A stretch of DNA of 64,000 nt from Flavobacteriaceae bacterium (lineage in GTDB: Bacteria; Bacteroidota; Bacteroidia; Flavobacteriales; Flavobacteriaceae). Shown one piece after another: positions 10,901-18,406 of this stretch. Location: assembly GCA_013043685.1 (NCBI GenBank), contig JABDNT010000016.1, positions 1 through 64,000 on the forward strand, written 5' to 3'. Each line of letters starts with the position of its first letter. Position 1 is the stretch's first letter. The position numbers and the translations under genes were made by a program. A model generated the notes under the pieces. That model did not search any database, was not told where the DNA came from, and saw nothing but the letters and a program-made list of their open reading frames with translations.

Positions 10901-11193
10901 AGAAAATTGATAACCTTATTGCTCTTTACCTTGGAAAAGAGGACAAAAGACAGGGGATTACGAGAAATCCCGAAGTTACAGTAATGCAGCGCATAGGAAC
11001 GGCAAACAGGTATGTTAGAAGCAGGCCAGATGGCCTTACTGCCACCGAAGAACGATTGCTGGAACAGGCAGAAGATCAGTTTAATGCTGCAATAGAAGAA
11101 ACAAACAACTTTTTTGTAACCAAATGGGCGGAATACCGGTCTAAATTGGAACAAATGGACCTGTCTCCCTTCAAGGAAACTAAAACTTTTTAA
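7984..11193 (+). CDS. Secreted BNR/VPS10-like multi-repeat beta-propeller protein
   Basis: Very large exported protein (1069 aa) with a signal peptide (1-19, ending TTLLSQ) and many Asp-box/BNR repeats of the form S-x-D-G-G-x-T-W, for example SLDGGKTW, TADGGKTW, THDGGDTW, SKDGGFKW and TRDGGKTW within the first 430 residues. This is the sortilin/VPS10 or WD40/YVTN/BNR-like family; glycosidase activity is often annotated but not shown here. After about residue 760 the propeller ends and a different C-terminal part begins, with a very acidic stretch near 795-820, a beta-rich segment and a helical tail (about 910-1069). It precedes an S9 peptidase by 21 bp, suggesting joint expression. The role may be binding or processing of secreted peptides or glycans, but this is inference. 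Confidence 0.85.
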   Translation: MTKIFFLSFLFISTTLLSQNVPMDLMKDLKPRNIGPGGMSGRVTSIDVVNNDPDIMYVGTASGGLWKSSSGGIKWHPIFDDQPTASIGAVAIQQSNPSVIWVGTGEGNPRNSLNGGFGVYRSLDGGKTWKSMGLEKTRHIHRIIIDPTDPNTVYVGAIGSPWGIHPERGVFKTADGGKTWNKILYTNDKSGIADLVMDPTNPNKLIAAMWEHKRDPWFFKSGGEGSGLYITHDGGDTWEKRTDADGLPKGDLGRIGIAIARNKPNIIYALVEAKKNALYKSKDGGFKWKKINDKNDIGNRPFYYSEIYVDPQNENRVYSVFTYVNVSEDGGKSFDQLMPAYGVDNGVHPDHHAWWIHPEDGSFMIDGNDGGMNITRDGGKTWRFIGNLPVAQFYHIAVDNEFPYNVYGGMQDNGSWRGPSYVWRSQGIRNSYWQEISFGDGFDVVPDPDDSRYGWSMSQQGFVSRYDWKIGNNYSVRPTHPDPEMKLRFNWNSAINIDPFNNNVIYFGSQFVHKSIDKGLTWEIISPDLTTNDPDKQKQHESGGLTMDATGAENYTTILVIEPSPLEQGMMWVGTDDGRVHYTQNGGVNWIEVSKNLKGLPEGSWIVQIKASNKKKGEALLVANDYRRFNYTPYAYRTTDYGKTWERIVDGNDVISYALSIVEDPEEKNLLFLGTDDGLYVSINAGSNWTKWTNGFPTTSVKDLVIQSREHDLIIGTFGRAAWVLDDIRPLRELASNNSLLSQDVRIFDPPTAYRASYKQPTGSRFGADALYNGENRPRGATISYYFKKPVEDKNVEKEDEDEDDDKNMDETTPDETEGKHKDSLYMRFYDGQNLIRTLKRKIPDSSGMYRWRWFMNEAGVTRPSRRIREVKNEPGGIGVKPGIYRVELSYLESKSVTNIKVESDPRLKVTQKAINDRYAYGKKLQEMTGVAAEVVKQLVESKNTVEDFQKKLKKKDKEKYKEDLKSGKEVIKKIDNLIALYLGKEDKRQGITRNPEVTVMQRIGTANRYVRSRPDGLTATEERLLEQAEDQFNAAIEETNNFFVTKWAEYRSKLEQMDLSPFKETKTF

Positions 11194-11214
11194 CTAATCA
11201 GTAAAACAAAGGAT

Positions 11215-13155
11215 ATGAAGAAACTAATTATGATGTTTGCTTTATTCACGCTTCTATTGGCGTGTAAAGAGGCCGTTGAAAAAGAAACTGCCGAAGTAAT
11301 AATCCCAGATCAGTACACCATTGAGCAATTCATGGACAATGAAAATGCCTTCGGTAATGGGTTCTCTCCAGACAAATCGAAAGTGCTAATGACCAGCAAC
11401 CGATCCGGGATATACAACATGTACACTACCCCAATAGGAGGTGGCGAACTTGCTCCTGTAACCCAATCGGACAGTGCATCGGTCTTTGGGATCTCCTATT
11501 TCCCAAAAGACGACCGCATCCTGTTCCGGATGGACGGCAATGGCGATGAGATCTATAAGATATTTATGAAGGACGGAGAGGAAATTAAACGGCTCACCCC
11601 TGCCGAGAATGTTCGTGCTTTGTTTAGAGGATGGTCCAGGGATGAGAACAGCTTTTTCTATGGCAGTAATGAGCGTGATCCTCGCTATATGGATCATTAC
11701 GAAATGAGCCTTGAAGATTTTAGCTCTAAAATGATCTGGCAAAATGACGAAGGAATGAATTTCGGGGGTATGTCTCCGGACCGTAAGTACATTGCCCTCA
11801 CAAAGTCCATCAATACTAACGACAGTGATCTTTTTATTCTTAATACTGAAACCGGTGAAAAGTCGAAGGTAAATGATACTATATCTGGTAATACACCTCA
11901 GGATTTCACCTTAGACGGAAAATATTTTTATTATTCAACAGACAAAGGAGCTGAATTCAGCTATGTGATGCGCTACAACCTCGAAGATGGCTCGAAAGAA
12001 CTTGTTCTCGGGAAAGACTGGGATATTTCGTCTTATTATTTCTCACGAAATGACAAGTACCAGATCACATTCTCGAATGAAGATGCTAAAACAGTGATGG
12101 TGGTCACTGAGGTTGCCACAGGGGACGTAGTGGAATTTCCGAGCTTCGAGAACCAGGAGATTAGTAGTGCTTCTTTCTCTATGGACGAAAGCATGGCGCT
12201 ATTGCGTGTTGGTGGATCGCATACACCTACTAATTCTTACTCCTATAATCTTGAAACACAGGAATTGAATCAACTAACCGACGTGCTAAATGATGAAATA
12301 AACGGGACACATTTGGTTTCTGCCAGCGTAGTTCGGTTTAAGTCGTTCGATGGCCTCGAGATTCCGGCTATCTATTACAAGCCACATCAGGCATCTGCCG
12401 AAAATCCGGCTCCGGCGTTGGTTTGGGTTCATGGAGGTCCCGGAGGACAATCACGCCAGGGATATAATTCAACAATCCAGTACCTGGTGAATCATGGTTA
12501 TGCTATCCTGGCGGTAAACAATAGGGGAAGTAGTGGATATGGAAAGACCTTTTACAAAATGGACGATCAGAATCACGGTGACAAGGACCTGAAGGATTGT
12601 ATCGCCGGAAAAGACTGGTTAAAGACCCAGGAAGATATTGACGGGGAAAAAATAGGCATTCTCGGCGGATCTTATGGAGGTTATATGACCATGGCAGCAC
12701 TCACTTATGCTCCTGAAGAGTTCCAGGTAGGTGTGAATATCTTTGGAGTTACTAATTGGATACGTACGCTAAAAAGCATTCCGCCATGGTGGGAATCTTT
12801 CAAAGATGCTTTATATACAGAAATGGGCGATCCGAACACCGAGGATTCCATTCGCCTGCGACAGATCTCTCCACTGTTCCATACGGAAAAAGTTACCAAG
12901 CCCTTAATTGTGTTGCAGGGCGCGCAGGACCCAAGGGTTTTAAAAGTTGAGAGTGACGAGATCGTGGAAGGTGTAAAGAACAATGGAGTGCCTGTTGAAT
13001 ATGTGCTATTTGAAGATGAAGGCCATGGATTCGTTAAAAAGGAAAATCAGATCGAAGCCTATGGAAGAATCAAGGAATTCCTCGATAAGTATCTGAAAGG
13101 AGAAGGCCAGGAAAGCATGGATTCGGCTCAAACTGAAAGTACAGAAACAAAATAG
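11215..13155 (+). CDS. S9 family serine peptidase (prolyl oligopeptidase / dipeptidyl aminopeptidase-like) lipoprotein
   Basis: Exported lipoprotein peptidase, 646 aa. The lipobox LLLAC puts the lipidated Cys at residue 17. Residues ~30-370 are a TolB/WD40-like propeller (segments such as FGNGFSPDKSKVL). The C-terminal alpha/beta-hydrolase domain contains WVHGGPGG (oxyanion region), the nucleophile elbow GGSYGGY with Ser486, Asp572 in QGAQDPRV and His604 in EDEGHGF, so the triad is complete. Family members cut di- or oligopeptides, often after proline, and probably act in periplasmic peptide breakdown. The gene lies 21 bp after the BNR protein and 8 bp before the DUF2490 gene. The tail (GEGQESMDSAQTESTETK) is a short polar extension. 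Confidence 0.91.
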   Translation: MKKLIMMFALFTLLLACKEAVEKETAEVIIPDQYTIEQFMDNENAFGNGFSPDKSKVLMTSNRSGIYNMYTTPIGGGELAPVTQSDSASVFGISYFPKDDRILFRMDGNGDEIYKIFMKDGEEIKRLTPAENVRALFRGWSRDENSFFYGSNERDPRYMDHYEMSLEDFSSKMIWQNDEGMNFGGMSPDRKYIALTKSINTNDSDLFILNTETGEKSKVNDTISGNTPQDFTLDGKYFYYSTDKGAEFSYVMRYNLEDGSKELVLGKDWDISSYYFSRNDKYQITFSNEDAKTVMVVTEVATGDVVEFPSFENQEISSASFSMDESMALLRVGGSHTPTNSYSYNLETQELNQLTDVLNDEINGTHLVSASVVRFKSFDGLEIPAIYYKPHQASAENPAPALVWVHGGPGGQSRQGYNSTIQYLVNHGYAILAVNNRGSSGYGKTFYKMDDQNHGDKDLKDCIAGKDWLKTQEDIDGEKIGILGGSYGGYMTMAALTYAPEEFQVGVNIFGVTNWIRTLKSIPPWWESFKDALYTEMGDPNTEDSIRLRQISPLFHTEKVTKPLIVLQGAQDPRVLKVESDEIVEGVKNNGVPVEYVLFEDEGHGFVKKENQIEAYGRIKEFLDKYLKGEGQESMDSAQTESTETK

Positions 13156-13163
13156 TAATTGCT

Positions 13164-13862
13164 ATGAGAAAGGTAATTATAGTATTTACTATTGTACTTG
13201 GTTTTCAAAATTATACAGCATCAGCCCAGGAAACCGGAGAAGATGACTTCGGTTTCTGGGCTATGTATTTTGGAACCAACCGTGTTTCAGAAAAATTGAG
13301 TATTCATACTGAAGCACAGTTCAGGTTTTATGAAGTGGCAAGTAATTTTAACCAGATGTTATTGCGAACCGGGTTGAATTACCATATATCCGATAAGGCC
13401 ATGGCCACAATCGGTTATGGGTACATCGAGACCGACCCTACTTTTCCTGAGCCTGATGGGGAGCAAAACATCAGCGAGAACAGGATATATCAACAATTCG
13501 TGCTAAGAAATAACGTTGGTAAGATTAAATTTAGTCATCGCTATAGGATCGAACAACGTTTTATCAGCAATCCGGTAACCGGCAATGATACCCAACATCG
13601 TGCGCGTTATTTCTTAAGAGTGACCTATCCTATTAATGATACCTGGTTCTTGACTGCCTACGATGAAGTATTCATAAATCTTCAGGAGCCAATATTTGGT
13701 CAAAACCGATTGTATGGAGCCATTGGTTACGTGGCCAATAAGAATGTAAGTGTGCAAGTCGGATATTTAAAAAATCACTTCACCGGAAGTAATTTTGACA
13801 GGCTTCAGATAGGAATCTTCTGGAATACCGACTTACGGAAGAAACAAGAATCTTCGGACTAA
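13164..13862 (+). CDS. DUF2490 family predicted outer-membrane protein
   Basis: A 232-aa exported protein with a signal peptide (1-21, ending ASAQ). The mature part is built from amphipathic strands, many with aromatic ends (IHTEAQFRFYE, HRYRIEQRFI, VQVGYLKNHF, RLQIGIFWN), matching DUF2490, a family thought to form a small outer-membrane barrel. No function is known. It starts 8 bp after the S9 peptidase stop and is probably the last gene of that run. Its stop falls at 13860-13862, and the hydrolase-OsmC gene begins 37 bp later. Confidence 0.78.
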   Translation: MRKVIIVFTIVLGFQNYTASAQETGEDDFGFWAMYFGTNRVSEKLSIHTEAQFRFYEVASNFNQMLLRTGLNYHISDKAMATIGYGYIETDPTFPEPDGEQNISENRIYQQFVLRNNVGKIKFSHRYRIEQRFISNPVTGNDTQHRARYFLRVTYPINDTWFLTAYDEVFINLQEPIFGQNRLYGAIGYVANKNVSVQVGYLKNHFTGSNFDRLQIGIFWNTDLRKKQESSD

Positions 13863-13899
13863 TGTGTTAAACATATTATCCGTTTTAAATTCCATCCAA

Positions 13900-15114
13900 A
13901 TGAACCTTCAGAAAGTGACTTTCGAAAACGAGTCGGGACAGCAGTTGTCTGGCCGACTTGAATTACCAGCAGATGAGATTCCTCATAATTTTGTGTTATT
14001 CGCACATTGCTTCACATGTAACAAAAACCTGGGAGCTGTTCGGAATATTAGTCGGGCGCTTAGTTCTAAAGGATTTGGAGTGTTGAGGTTCGATTTTACC
14101 GGACTTGGAGAAAGCGATGGTGACTTTGAAGACACCAACTTCTCGGGTAATGTCGCCGACCTTATAGCCGCATCCGATTATTTAGCAGAAAACTATAAGG
14201 CCCCTACCCTTGTTGTGGGTCATTCCCTGGGAGGCGCAGCAGCCATATTCGCAGCGGCCGAAATCACTTCTATTAAGGCCGTTGCAACTATTGGAGCTCC
14301 AAGCAACCCGGTACATGTCACTCATTTGCTGAAGAGCAGCCTGGAGGAAATTGAAAATGAAGGTGTGGCTGTAGTAAATTTGAGCGGAAGGGACTTTACC
14401 ATAAAGAAACAATTCCTTGACGATCTGAAAACCAAGTCGCTGCCAGATGTGGCCCAAGGTCTTCGTAAAGCACTGCTGGTCATGCACTCTCCGCAGGATA
14501 CTACCGTAGGTATTAAAAATGCCGAAGAGATCTATATTGCCGCACGGCATCCAAAAAGTTTCGTCTCCCTTGATGGTGCCGATCATTTGCTAATGCGACG
14601 TGAAGATTCAGAATATGCCGGCCTGGTAATAGCGGGATGGGCATCTCGTTATGTGGACATTCCGAAGGAGACAAACATCAAATCGAGTCATGATACGGTG
14701 GCGAGTTTAAGTGGGAGTAAAGGTTATACCACTCAAATGAAAATAGGGAATCACTATATGTTGGCCGACGAACCTGAAAGTGTGGGGGGTAATGATTTCG
14801 GACCAAATCCATACGAATTTGTGTCGGCCGGATTATCAGCCTGCACAGCGATGACGGTTCAGATGTACGTTCGCAGAAAGGGCTGGGACCTCCAAAATAT
14901 TGAAGTACACACCAGCTATAGTAAAGAACATGCAATAGATTGTGAAAATTGCGAAGCCGATTCGGCCAGGATCGATACCTTCCAACGAGAAATAAAATTT
15001 GAAGGCGACCTCGACGAAAAGCAGGTCGCAAGAATGCTTGAAATTGCCGATAAATGTCCGGTTCATCGTACGCTTCACAGTGAGACCCAGGTACTCACTA
15101 AGTTAATAATCTAA
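13900..15114 (+). CDS. Bifunctional alpha/beta hydrolase - OsmC family protein
   Basis: Natural two-domain fusion of 404 aa. Residues ~1-250 are an alpha/beta hydrolase with nucleophile Ser109 in GHSLGG, an acid in SPQDTTV and a His in GADHLLM. Residues ~265-404 are an OsmC/Ohr-type domain with two conserved cysteines, Cys315 (SACTAMT) and Cys386 (KCPVHRTL), which in the family reduce organic hydroperoxides using thiols. This fusion order is known in other bacteria. The hydrolase part may release peroxidised acyl chains for the OsmC part, which is inference. I prefer the ATG at 13900 (MNLQKVTFENE), which begins directly with the hydrolase fold; a GTG at 13864 would add 12 residues without clear homology. 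The protein is cytoplasmic. Confidence 0.88.
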   Translation: MNLQKVTFENESGQQLSGRLELPADEIPHNFVLFAHCFTCNKNLGAVRNISRALSSKGFGVLRFDFTGLGESDGDFEDTNFSGNVADLIAASDYLAENYKAPTLVVGHSLGGAAAIFAAAEITSIKAVATIGAPSNPVHVTHLLKSSLEEIENEGVAVVNLSGRDFTIKKQFLDDLKTKSLPDVAQGLRKALLVMHSPQDTTVGIKNAEEIYIAARHPKSFVSLDGADHLLMRREDSEYAGLVIAGWASRYVDIPKETNIKSSHDTVASLSGSKGYTTQMKIGNHYMLADEPESVGGNDFGPNPYEFVSAGLSACTAMTVQMYVRRKGWDLQNIEVHTSYSKEHAIDCENCEADSARIDTFQREIKFEGDLDEKQVARMLEIADKCPVHRTLHSETQVLTKLII

Positions 15115-15123
15115 AGTAATACA

Positions 15124-15609
15124 ATGGTTTCTGAAATATTTGAAGTGACCATCACCGGAACGCACGGAGTAAAGCTTCCGGAATCTGCAGCCGCCCCCTT
15201 TTATAAAGCAGGCCATAAGCGGGTTAAAATGACGGCCTGGTTTAAGGATAAACATATAGAATTCCACGGAGCCCTTCATTTGAACAAAGGAAACTTTGTG
15301 ATCAGTTTCGGAAAACGTTACCAGAAGGAACTCGGAGTGGGGTTTAACGACTATTTCGATCTGCAATTGGCTGAAGACACTTCCAAATATGGGGTTGAGA
15401 TGCCAGAGGAATTATCAGCAGTTCTGGAGAGTGATCCAATGGCGGCTGATGTTTTTGAAGATTTCACTGATGGCAAAAAACGATCATTGATCTATTATGT
15501 GCTTAGGTTTAAAAATTCACAAACACGTATCGATAAATCACTTATTATAGCGGAAAACATGAAGCATGGGATTAGCGATCCTAAAGAATTGATACGTGAC
15601 AGAAGGTAA
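15124..15609 (+). CDS. YdeI/OmpD-associated family protein (DUF1905-type)
   Basis: A 161-aa cytoplasmic protein. The N-terminal half (about 5-85, with FHGALHLNKGNFVISFGKRY) resembles the DUF1905 small beta-barrel. The C-terminal half (about 95-155, with EELSAVLESDPMAADVFEDFTDGKKRSLIYYVL) is the OmdA/YdeI helical signature LxxDPxAxxxFxxLxxxxRxxxIxYI. Function is not established. It begins 9 bp after the hydrolase-OsmC gene and is probably co-transcribed with it. A second gene with the YdeI-type C-terminus but a DUF1801 N-terminus lies at 40985-41581. Confidence 0.83.
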   Translation: MVSEIFEVTITGTHGVKLPESAAAPFYKAGHKRVKMTAWFKDKHIEFHGALHLNKGNFVISFGKRYQKELGVGFNDYFDLQLAEDTSKYGVEMPEELSAVLESDPMAADVFEDFTDGKKRSLIYYVLRFKNSQTRIDKSLIIAENMKHGISDPKELIRDRR

Positions 15610-15728
15610 AACTCGCTTTATGCGATTTTGTGAGATAATCAATAAAGACCGTTGAGATGAGGATGAAATTTGTAAGTAAAGAGGAATAAGCTTAACTTCG
15701 AAATTATAAGAAACTTAAAATTGAATAA

Positions 15729-16319
15729 ATGAAAAAAATAGCCATGAGTCTTATGCTTGCCTCGCTTGTACTGGTAAGTTGCAAAGACGATAAAAAGAAA
15801 TTGGATAGTGAGGAAGCAACCGATACCGAGGTTGTAGAAGAGGTAGAAGAGGTAGAAGAAATGGAAGTTAAAAAGGTCACAATGACCCTTGCATCGAAAA
15901 GCGGAAGCAGTGCCACGGGGACTGTGACCTTTACGGAACAGGAAGGAGTAGTTGCAATGGAAGCGACCTTGAGCGGACTTACACCGGGTACGCACGCTAT
16001 TCATATCCATGAAAAGGCCGATTGTACGGCGGAAGACGGAACCTCGAGCGGAGGCCACTGGAATCCAACATTTGCTCCTCACGGGAAGTGGGGCGCCGAA
16101 GAAGGATTTCATAAAGGTGATATCGGTAATGTTGAAGCCGATGAGAACGGGAATGCAAGCATTGCTATGAAAACCGACGAATGGTGCATAGGTTGTGGAG
16201 ATGAGAATAAAGACATCCTGGGTAAAGCCATCATAGTGCATCAGGGAACGGATGATTATACAACTCAGCCAACCGGTGCTGCCGGAGCCCGTGTAAGTTG
16301 CGGGGGTATAATCGAATAA
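15729..16319 (+). CDS. Cu/Zn superoxide dismutase family lipoprotein
   Basis: Exported superoxide dismutase, which converts superoxide to hydrogen peroxide and oxygen outside the cytoplasm. Signal peptide with lipobox LVLVSC, lipid Cys18. Residues 20-50 are a very acidic linker encoded by a threefold 9-bp tandem repeat at 15834-15860. The SOD domain (50-196) has the metal ligands HIH (92 and 94), His110 in GGHWNP, His118 in PHG, His128 and Asp131 in FHKGDIGN, and His171 in VHQGTDDY. Cys99 and Cys191 can form the conserved disulfide, and the C-terminal GARVSCGGI motif is present. All catalytic features are intact. A strong terminator follows at 16345, so it is probably a single-gene unit. Confidence 0.92.
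   Translation: MKKIAMSLMLASLVLVSCKDDKKKLDSEEATDTEVVEEVEEVEEMEVKKVTMTLASKSGSSATGTVTFTEQEGVVAMEATLSGLTPGTHAIHIHEKADCTAEDGTSSGGHWNPTFAPHGKWGAEEGFHKGDIGNVEADENGNASIAMKTDEWCIGCGDENKDILGKAIIVHQGTDDYTTQPTGAAGARVSCGGIIE
15834..15860 (+). repeat. Three 9-bp tandem repeats inside the SOD linker
   Basis: Three head-to-tail 9-bp units (gtagaagag, gtagaagag, gtagaagaa) code for the Val-Glu-Glu linker between lipid anchor and enzyme domain. In-frame 9-bp copy changes would alter linker length by three residues without breaking the gene. Confidence 0.85.
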
Positions 16320-16344
16320 GAATTTTCACATACATTAATGAAAG

Positions 16345-16367
16345 CCATCCCACGGGATGGTTTTTTT
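16345..16367 (+). terminator. Rho-independent terminator after SOD gene
   Basis: A 6-bp perfect stem (ccatcc / ggatgg) with a 4-nt loop (cacg) is followed by seven T residues. It lies 25 bp after the SOD stop and separates SOD from the membrane protein gene. Confidence 0.85.
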
Positions 16368-16417
16368 ATTACAATCGTTGTTTTTGTATCTTTAATGACA
16401 GAGCTAACCCGACGTTT

Positions 16418-16831
16418 ATGAAACCTCTCTATCAACTTTTCGTCCTTGCAGGCCTGGGCATTTTTGCCTATTTCTATTTCTTCAATTTCGATAATATGAG
16501 CGAGACCGAACTTGTGAACTCGGTAATGTACTGGTATGTTCCGTTGGCATTCGGTTTGTACGGACTTATCGCCTTCAGAATAAAGAAACGCATGCCTGAA
16601 ACTGAAAATAATGTACTTAAGTACGTATTCTCCGGAAAGGATCAGGTGATCCTGATCCTAATGATACTTTTGGGGCTAAGCGGGCTTATTGGATTGCTTG
16701 TATTATTACTGCCACTGCTTATATTCAACGTTCGTAGACCGGGATATGACCTTAGTGTTGCTTTAGTTGGAGCTTTCCTGTTACTTATCTTACTTGCGGT
16801 ATTTTTTAAGGTTTTATGGCCTTCTCTCTAA
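16418..16831 (+). CDS. Small integral membrane protein, unknown function
   Basis: A 137-aa protein with four predicted membrane segments: about 6-22 (FVLAGLGIFAYFYFF), 36-55, 72-95 (VILILMILLGLSGLIGLLVLLLPLLIF) and 108-130 (VALVGAFLLLILLAVFFKVLW). The central loop is basic (RIKKRMPETENNVLK). I recognise no family. The ATG at 16418 is chosen because the reading frame upstream runs through the SOD stop and terminator; a TATCTTTA -7-like box lies about 25 bp before it at 16387-16394. The decayed VOC fragment follows 12 bp downstream. Confidence 0.75.
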   Translation: MKPLYQLFVLAGLGIFAYFYFFNFDNMSETELVNSVMYWYVPLAFGLYGLIAFRIKKRMPETENNVLKYVFSGKDQVILILMILLGLSGLIGLLVLLLPLLIFNVRRPGYDLSVALVGAFLLLILLAVFFKVLWPSL

Positions 16832-16843
16832 TCATACTTTCCT

Positions 16844-16991
16844 ATGCCTGATAATTTTGAAATCGACTATACCTTTGGTGACCATCACTATTTTTATTCT
16901 ATTGACACTAAGGATCCGGATGGTCATACCTTGGAACTGACGACCTTAGTCGTGGATGAAGAATCATTTTTTTGATGGATTGAAAGAATAG
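16844..16991 (+). pseudogene. Remnant of a VOC (glyoxalase/bleomycin-resistance fold) protein
   Basis: The plus-strand frame from ATG 16844 gives 43 codons ending at a TGA at 16973-16975. The peptide contains DHHYFYSIDTKDPDGHTLEL, which matches the last beta strands of VOC proteins, including the metal-binding Glu of the final strand (DPDGHxLEL). The rest of the usual ~120-residue domain is absent. At the 3' end a run of seven T residues (16967-16973) shifts the frame; removing one T would continue the peptide as FFDGLKE and stop at TAG 16989-16991, a natural-looking end. I therefore read this as a 5'-deleted, frameshifted gene rather than a functional small protein. A real small protein is less likely but not excluded. 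Confidence 0.6.
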
Positions 16992-16997
16992 TTGTTC

Positions 16998-17450
16998 ATG
17001 ATCAGATTAAAGCTTACAAATTCGGATGATAAAGACTTTATCGAACTAGTGGAATCACTAGACCGGGAACTCGCAGTTCGCGATGGTGATGATCATGCAT
17101 TTTACCATCAATTCAATGCTATAGATATGATTAACAATGCGATTGTCGCCTATGAAGACAAGGTCTCTGTTGGTTGTGGAGCCATAAAGGAATTTGATGG
17201 TCTGTCTATGGAGGTAAAACGTATGTACACCTTGCCGGACTATCGTGGAAAGGGAATCGCATCTAAAATAGTTCTGAGGCTTGAGCTTTGGGCAAAAGAA
17301 CTTGGCTACCCATTTTGTGTTCTGGAAACCGGGAAACAACAACCGGAAGCCATGGCGCTATATAAAAAACAAGGGTATGAGATAATTCCAAACTATGGCC
17401 AATATGCCGGGGTAACGAATAGTATATGTTTTAAAAAGAAGCTCATTTAG
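16998..17450 (+). CDS. GNAT family N-acetyltransferase
   Basis: Acyl-CoA-dependent N-acetyltransferase of 150 aa. The acetyl-CoA binding motif is VKRMYTLPDYRGKGIASKIVLRLE (about 74-97), with R-G-K-G-I-A as the pyrophosphate loop, followed by CVLETGKQQPEAMALYKKQGYE, the usual strand-helix closing the fold. Substrate is unknown. ATG 16998 (MIRLKLTNSDDKDF) is preferred; a TTG two codons earlier is possible. The gene starts 6 bp after the VOC remnant. Confidence 0.87.
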   Translation: MIRLKLTNSDDKDFIELVESLDRELAVRDGDDHAFYHQFNAIDMINNAIVAYEDKVSVGCGAIKEFDGLSMEVKRMYTLPDYRGKGIASKIVLRLELWAKELGYPFCVLETGKQQPEAMALYKKQGYEIIPNYGQYAGVTNSICFKKKLI

Positions 17451-17573
17451 CAAATCAAGAGGGAATTACTGAATAGTCGAACTCATCCAAAACAGCTATT
17501 TATGTGTATATTAGGTAGGGTACATTGAAACGTCATGAGTTGGGTTCGTATCAAGCCGTAAACAAGTTCTCCT

Positions 17574-18395
17574 ATGAAAAGTAGCTACGTTTTAAAAATT
17601 TGCATTGCTGTAATTGGAATAATTGTGCTCACAGCATTTCATTCTACCAAGAATGAAAATGATATGTCGAAATATAAGTCGGCAGAAATGGTTTTCATTC
17701 AGGGCGGAAGTTTTTTTATGGGGCAAGTGGATGGAGAAGCTGATGAAAAACCGTCGCATAAAGTAAATTTATCAGATTTTTATATCGGTAAATTTGAAGT
17801 AAGCGTAGCGGACTATCGTCTATTTTGTGAGACTACGAACAGAATTATGCCTAAAGAACCAAAATGGGGATGGTACGACGATCATCCCATTGTAAATACT
17901 ACCTGGTACGATGCCATAGATTTTATTACCTGGCTCAATGCTGAAACCGGTGAAAATTTTCGACTACCCTCTGAAGCTGAGTTCGAATATGTGATTCGAA
18001 ATGGTGGGAAGGAAGGCGTTTATCCCTGGGCTCAAGGGAAACCTATAAACGAAAATATCGCCGATGAATCTTATGGCACGCAATATTCCGGGAAACGGAT
18101 CTGGAATGGTTATACCGATGGCTTTGTACACACATCCCCTATTGGAGCCTATCCGCCTAACGAAGTGGGCGTATGCGATATTAATGGTAATGTTTGGGAA
18201 TGGGTAAGCGATTGGTTTCAGGACTACTCGGATGCCATTAAACAGGATCCGGAAGGGCCGGAATCCGGAAAACACAAAGTGGGTCGTGGGGGAAGCTTTA
18301 ATGCCGATCCATGGCACTGCAGATCTGCCAGCAGGAGCTATGTCCTGCCATCCTTTACCGGGCCTGGATTTCGTTTGGCTAGAGATATAGATTAA
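17574..18395 (+). CDS. SUMF1/EgtB/PvdO-fold protein (formylglycine-generating-enzyme-like), exported
   Basis: A 273-aa protein with an N-terminal hydrophobic segment (about 6-23), so exported or anchored. Residues ~37-272 form the FGE-sulfatase fold: MVFIQGGSFFMG at the start, the DFYIGKFEVSVADYRLFC strand, FRLPSEAEFEYV, DINGNVWEWVSDWF, and RGGSFNADPWHCRSASR near the end. True formylglycine-generating enzymes carry two catalytic cysteines in this last motif; here only one is present (HC), so sulfatase activation is unlikely. Its spacing to the next gene (11 bp) indicates an operon with the MORN/PD40 protein and the hydrolase. Related proteins include structural components such as GldK, but the context does not match gliding genes. 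Confidence 0.85.
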   Translation: MKSSYVLKICIAVIGIIVLTAFHSTKNENDMSKYKSAEMVFIQGGSFFMGQVDGEADEKPSHKVNLSDFYIGKFEVSVADYRLFCETTNRIMPKEPKWGWYDDHPIVNTTWYDAIDFITWLNAETGENFRLPSEAEFEYVIRNGGKEGVYPWAQGKPINENIADESYGTQYSGKRIWNGYTDGFVHTSPIGAYPPNEVGVCDINGNVWEWVSDWFQDYSDAIKQDPEGPESGKHKVGRGGSFNADPWHCRSASRSYVLPSFTGPGFRLARDID

Positions 18396-18406
18396 TACCA
18401 ACAAAT

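Noticed and set aside
15639-16241. 200-codon open frame opposite the SOD gene
   Set aside because: Antisense shadow; composition is cysteine- and phenylalanine-rich without a fold, and the plus strand has a complete SOD with all ligands.
16298-16417. Upstream extension of the small membrane protein
   Set aside because: It would read through the SOD 3' end and the terminator; ATG 16418 begins the hydrophobic protein cleanly.
18281-18320. Formylglycine-generating enzyme activity
   Set aside because: The motif has only one cysteine (RGGSFNADPWHC) and no sulfatase gene is present in the window.
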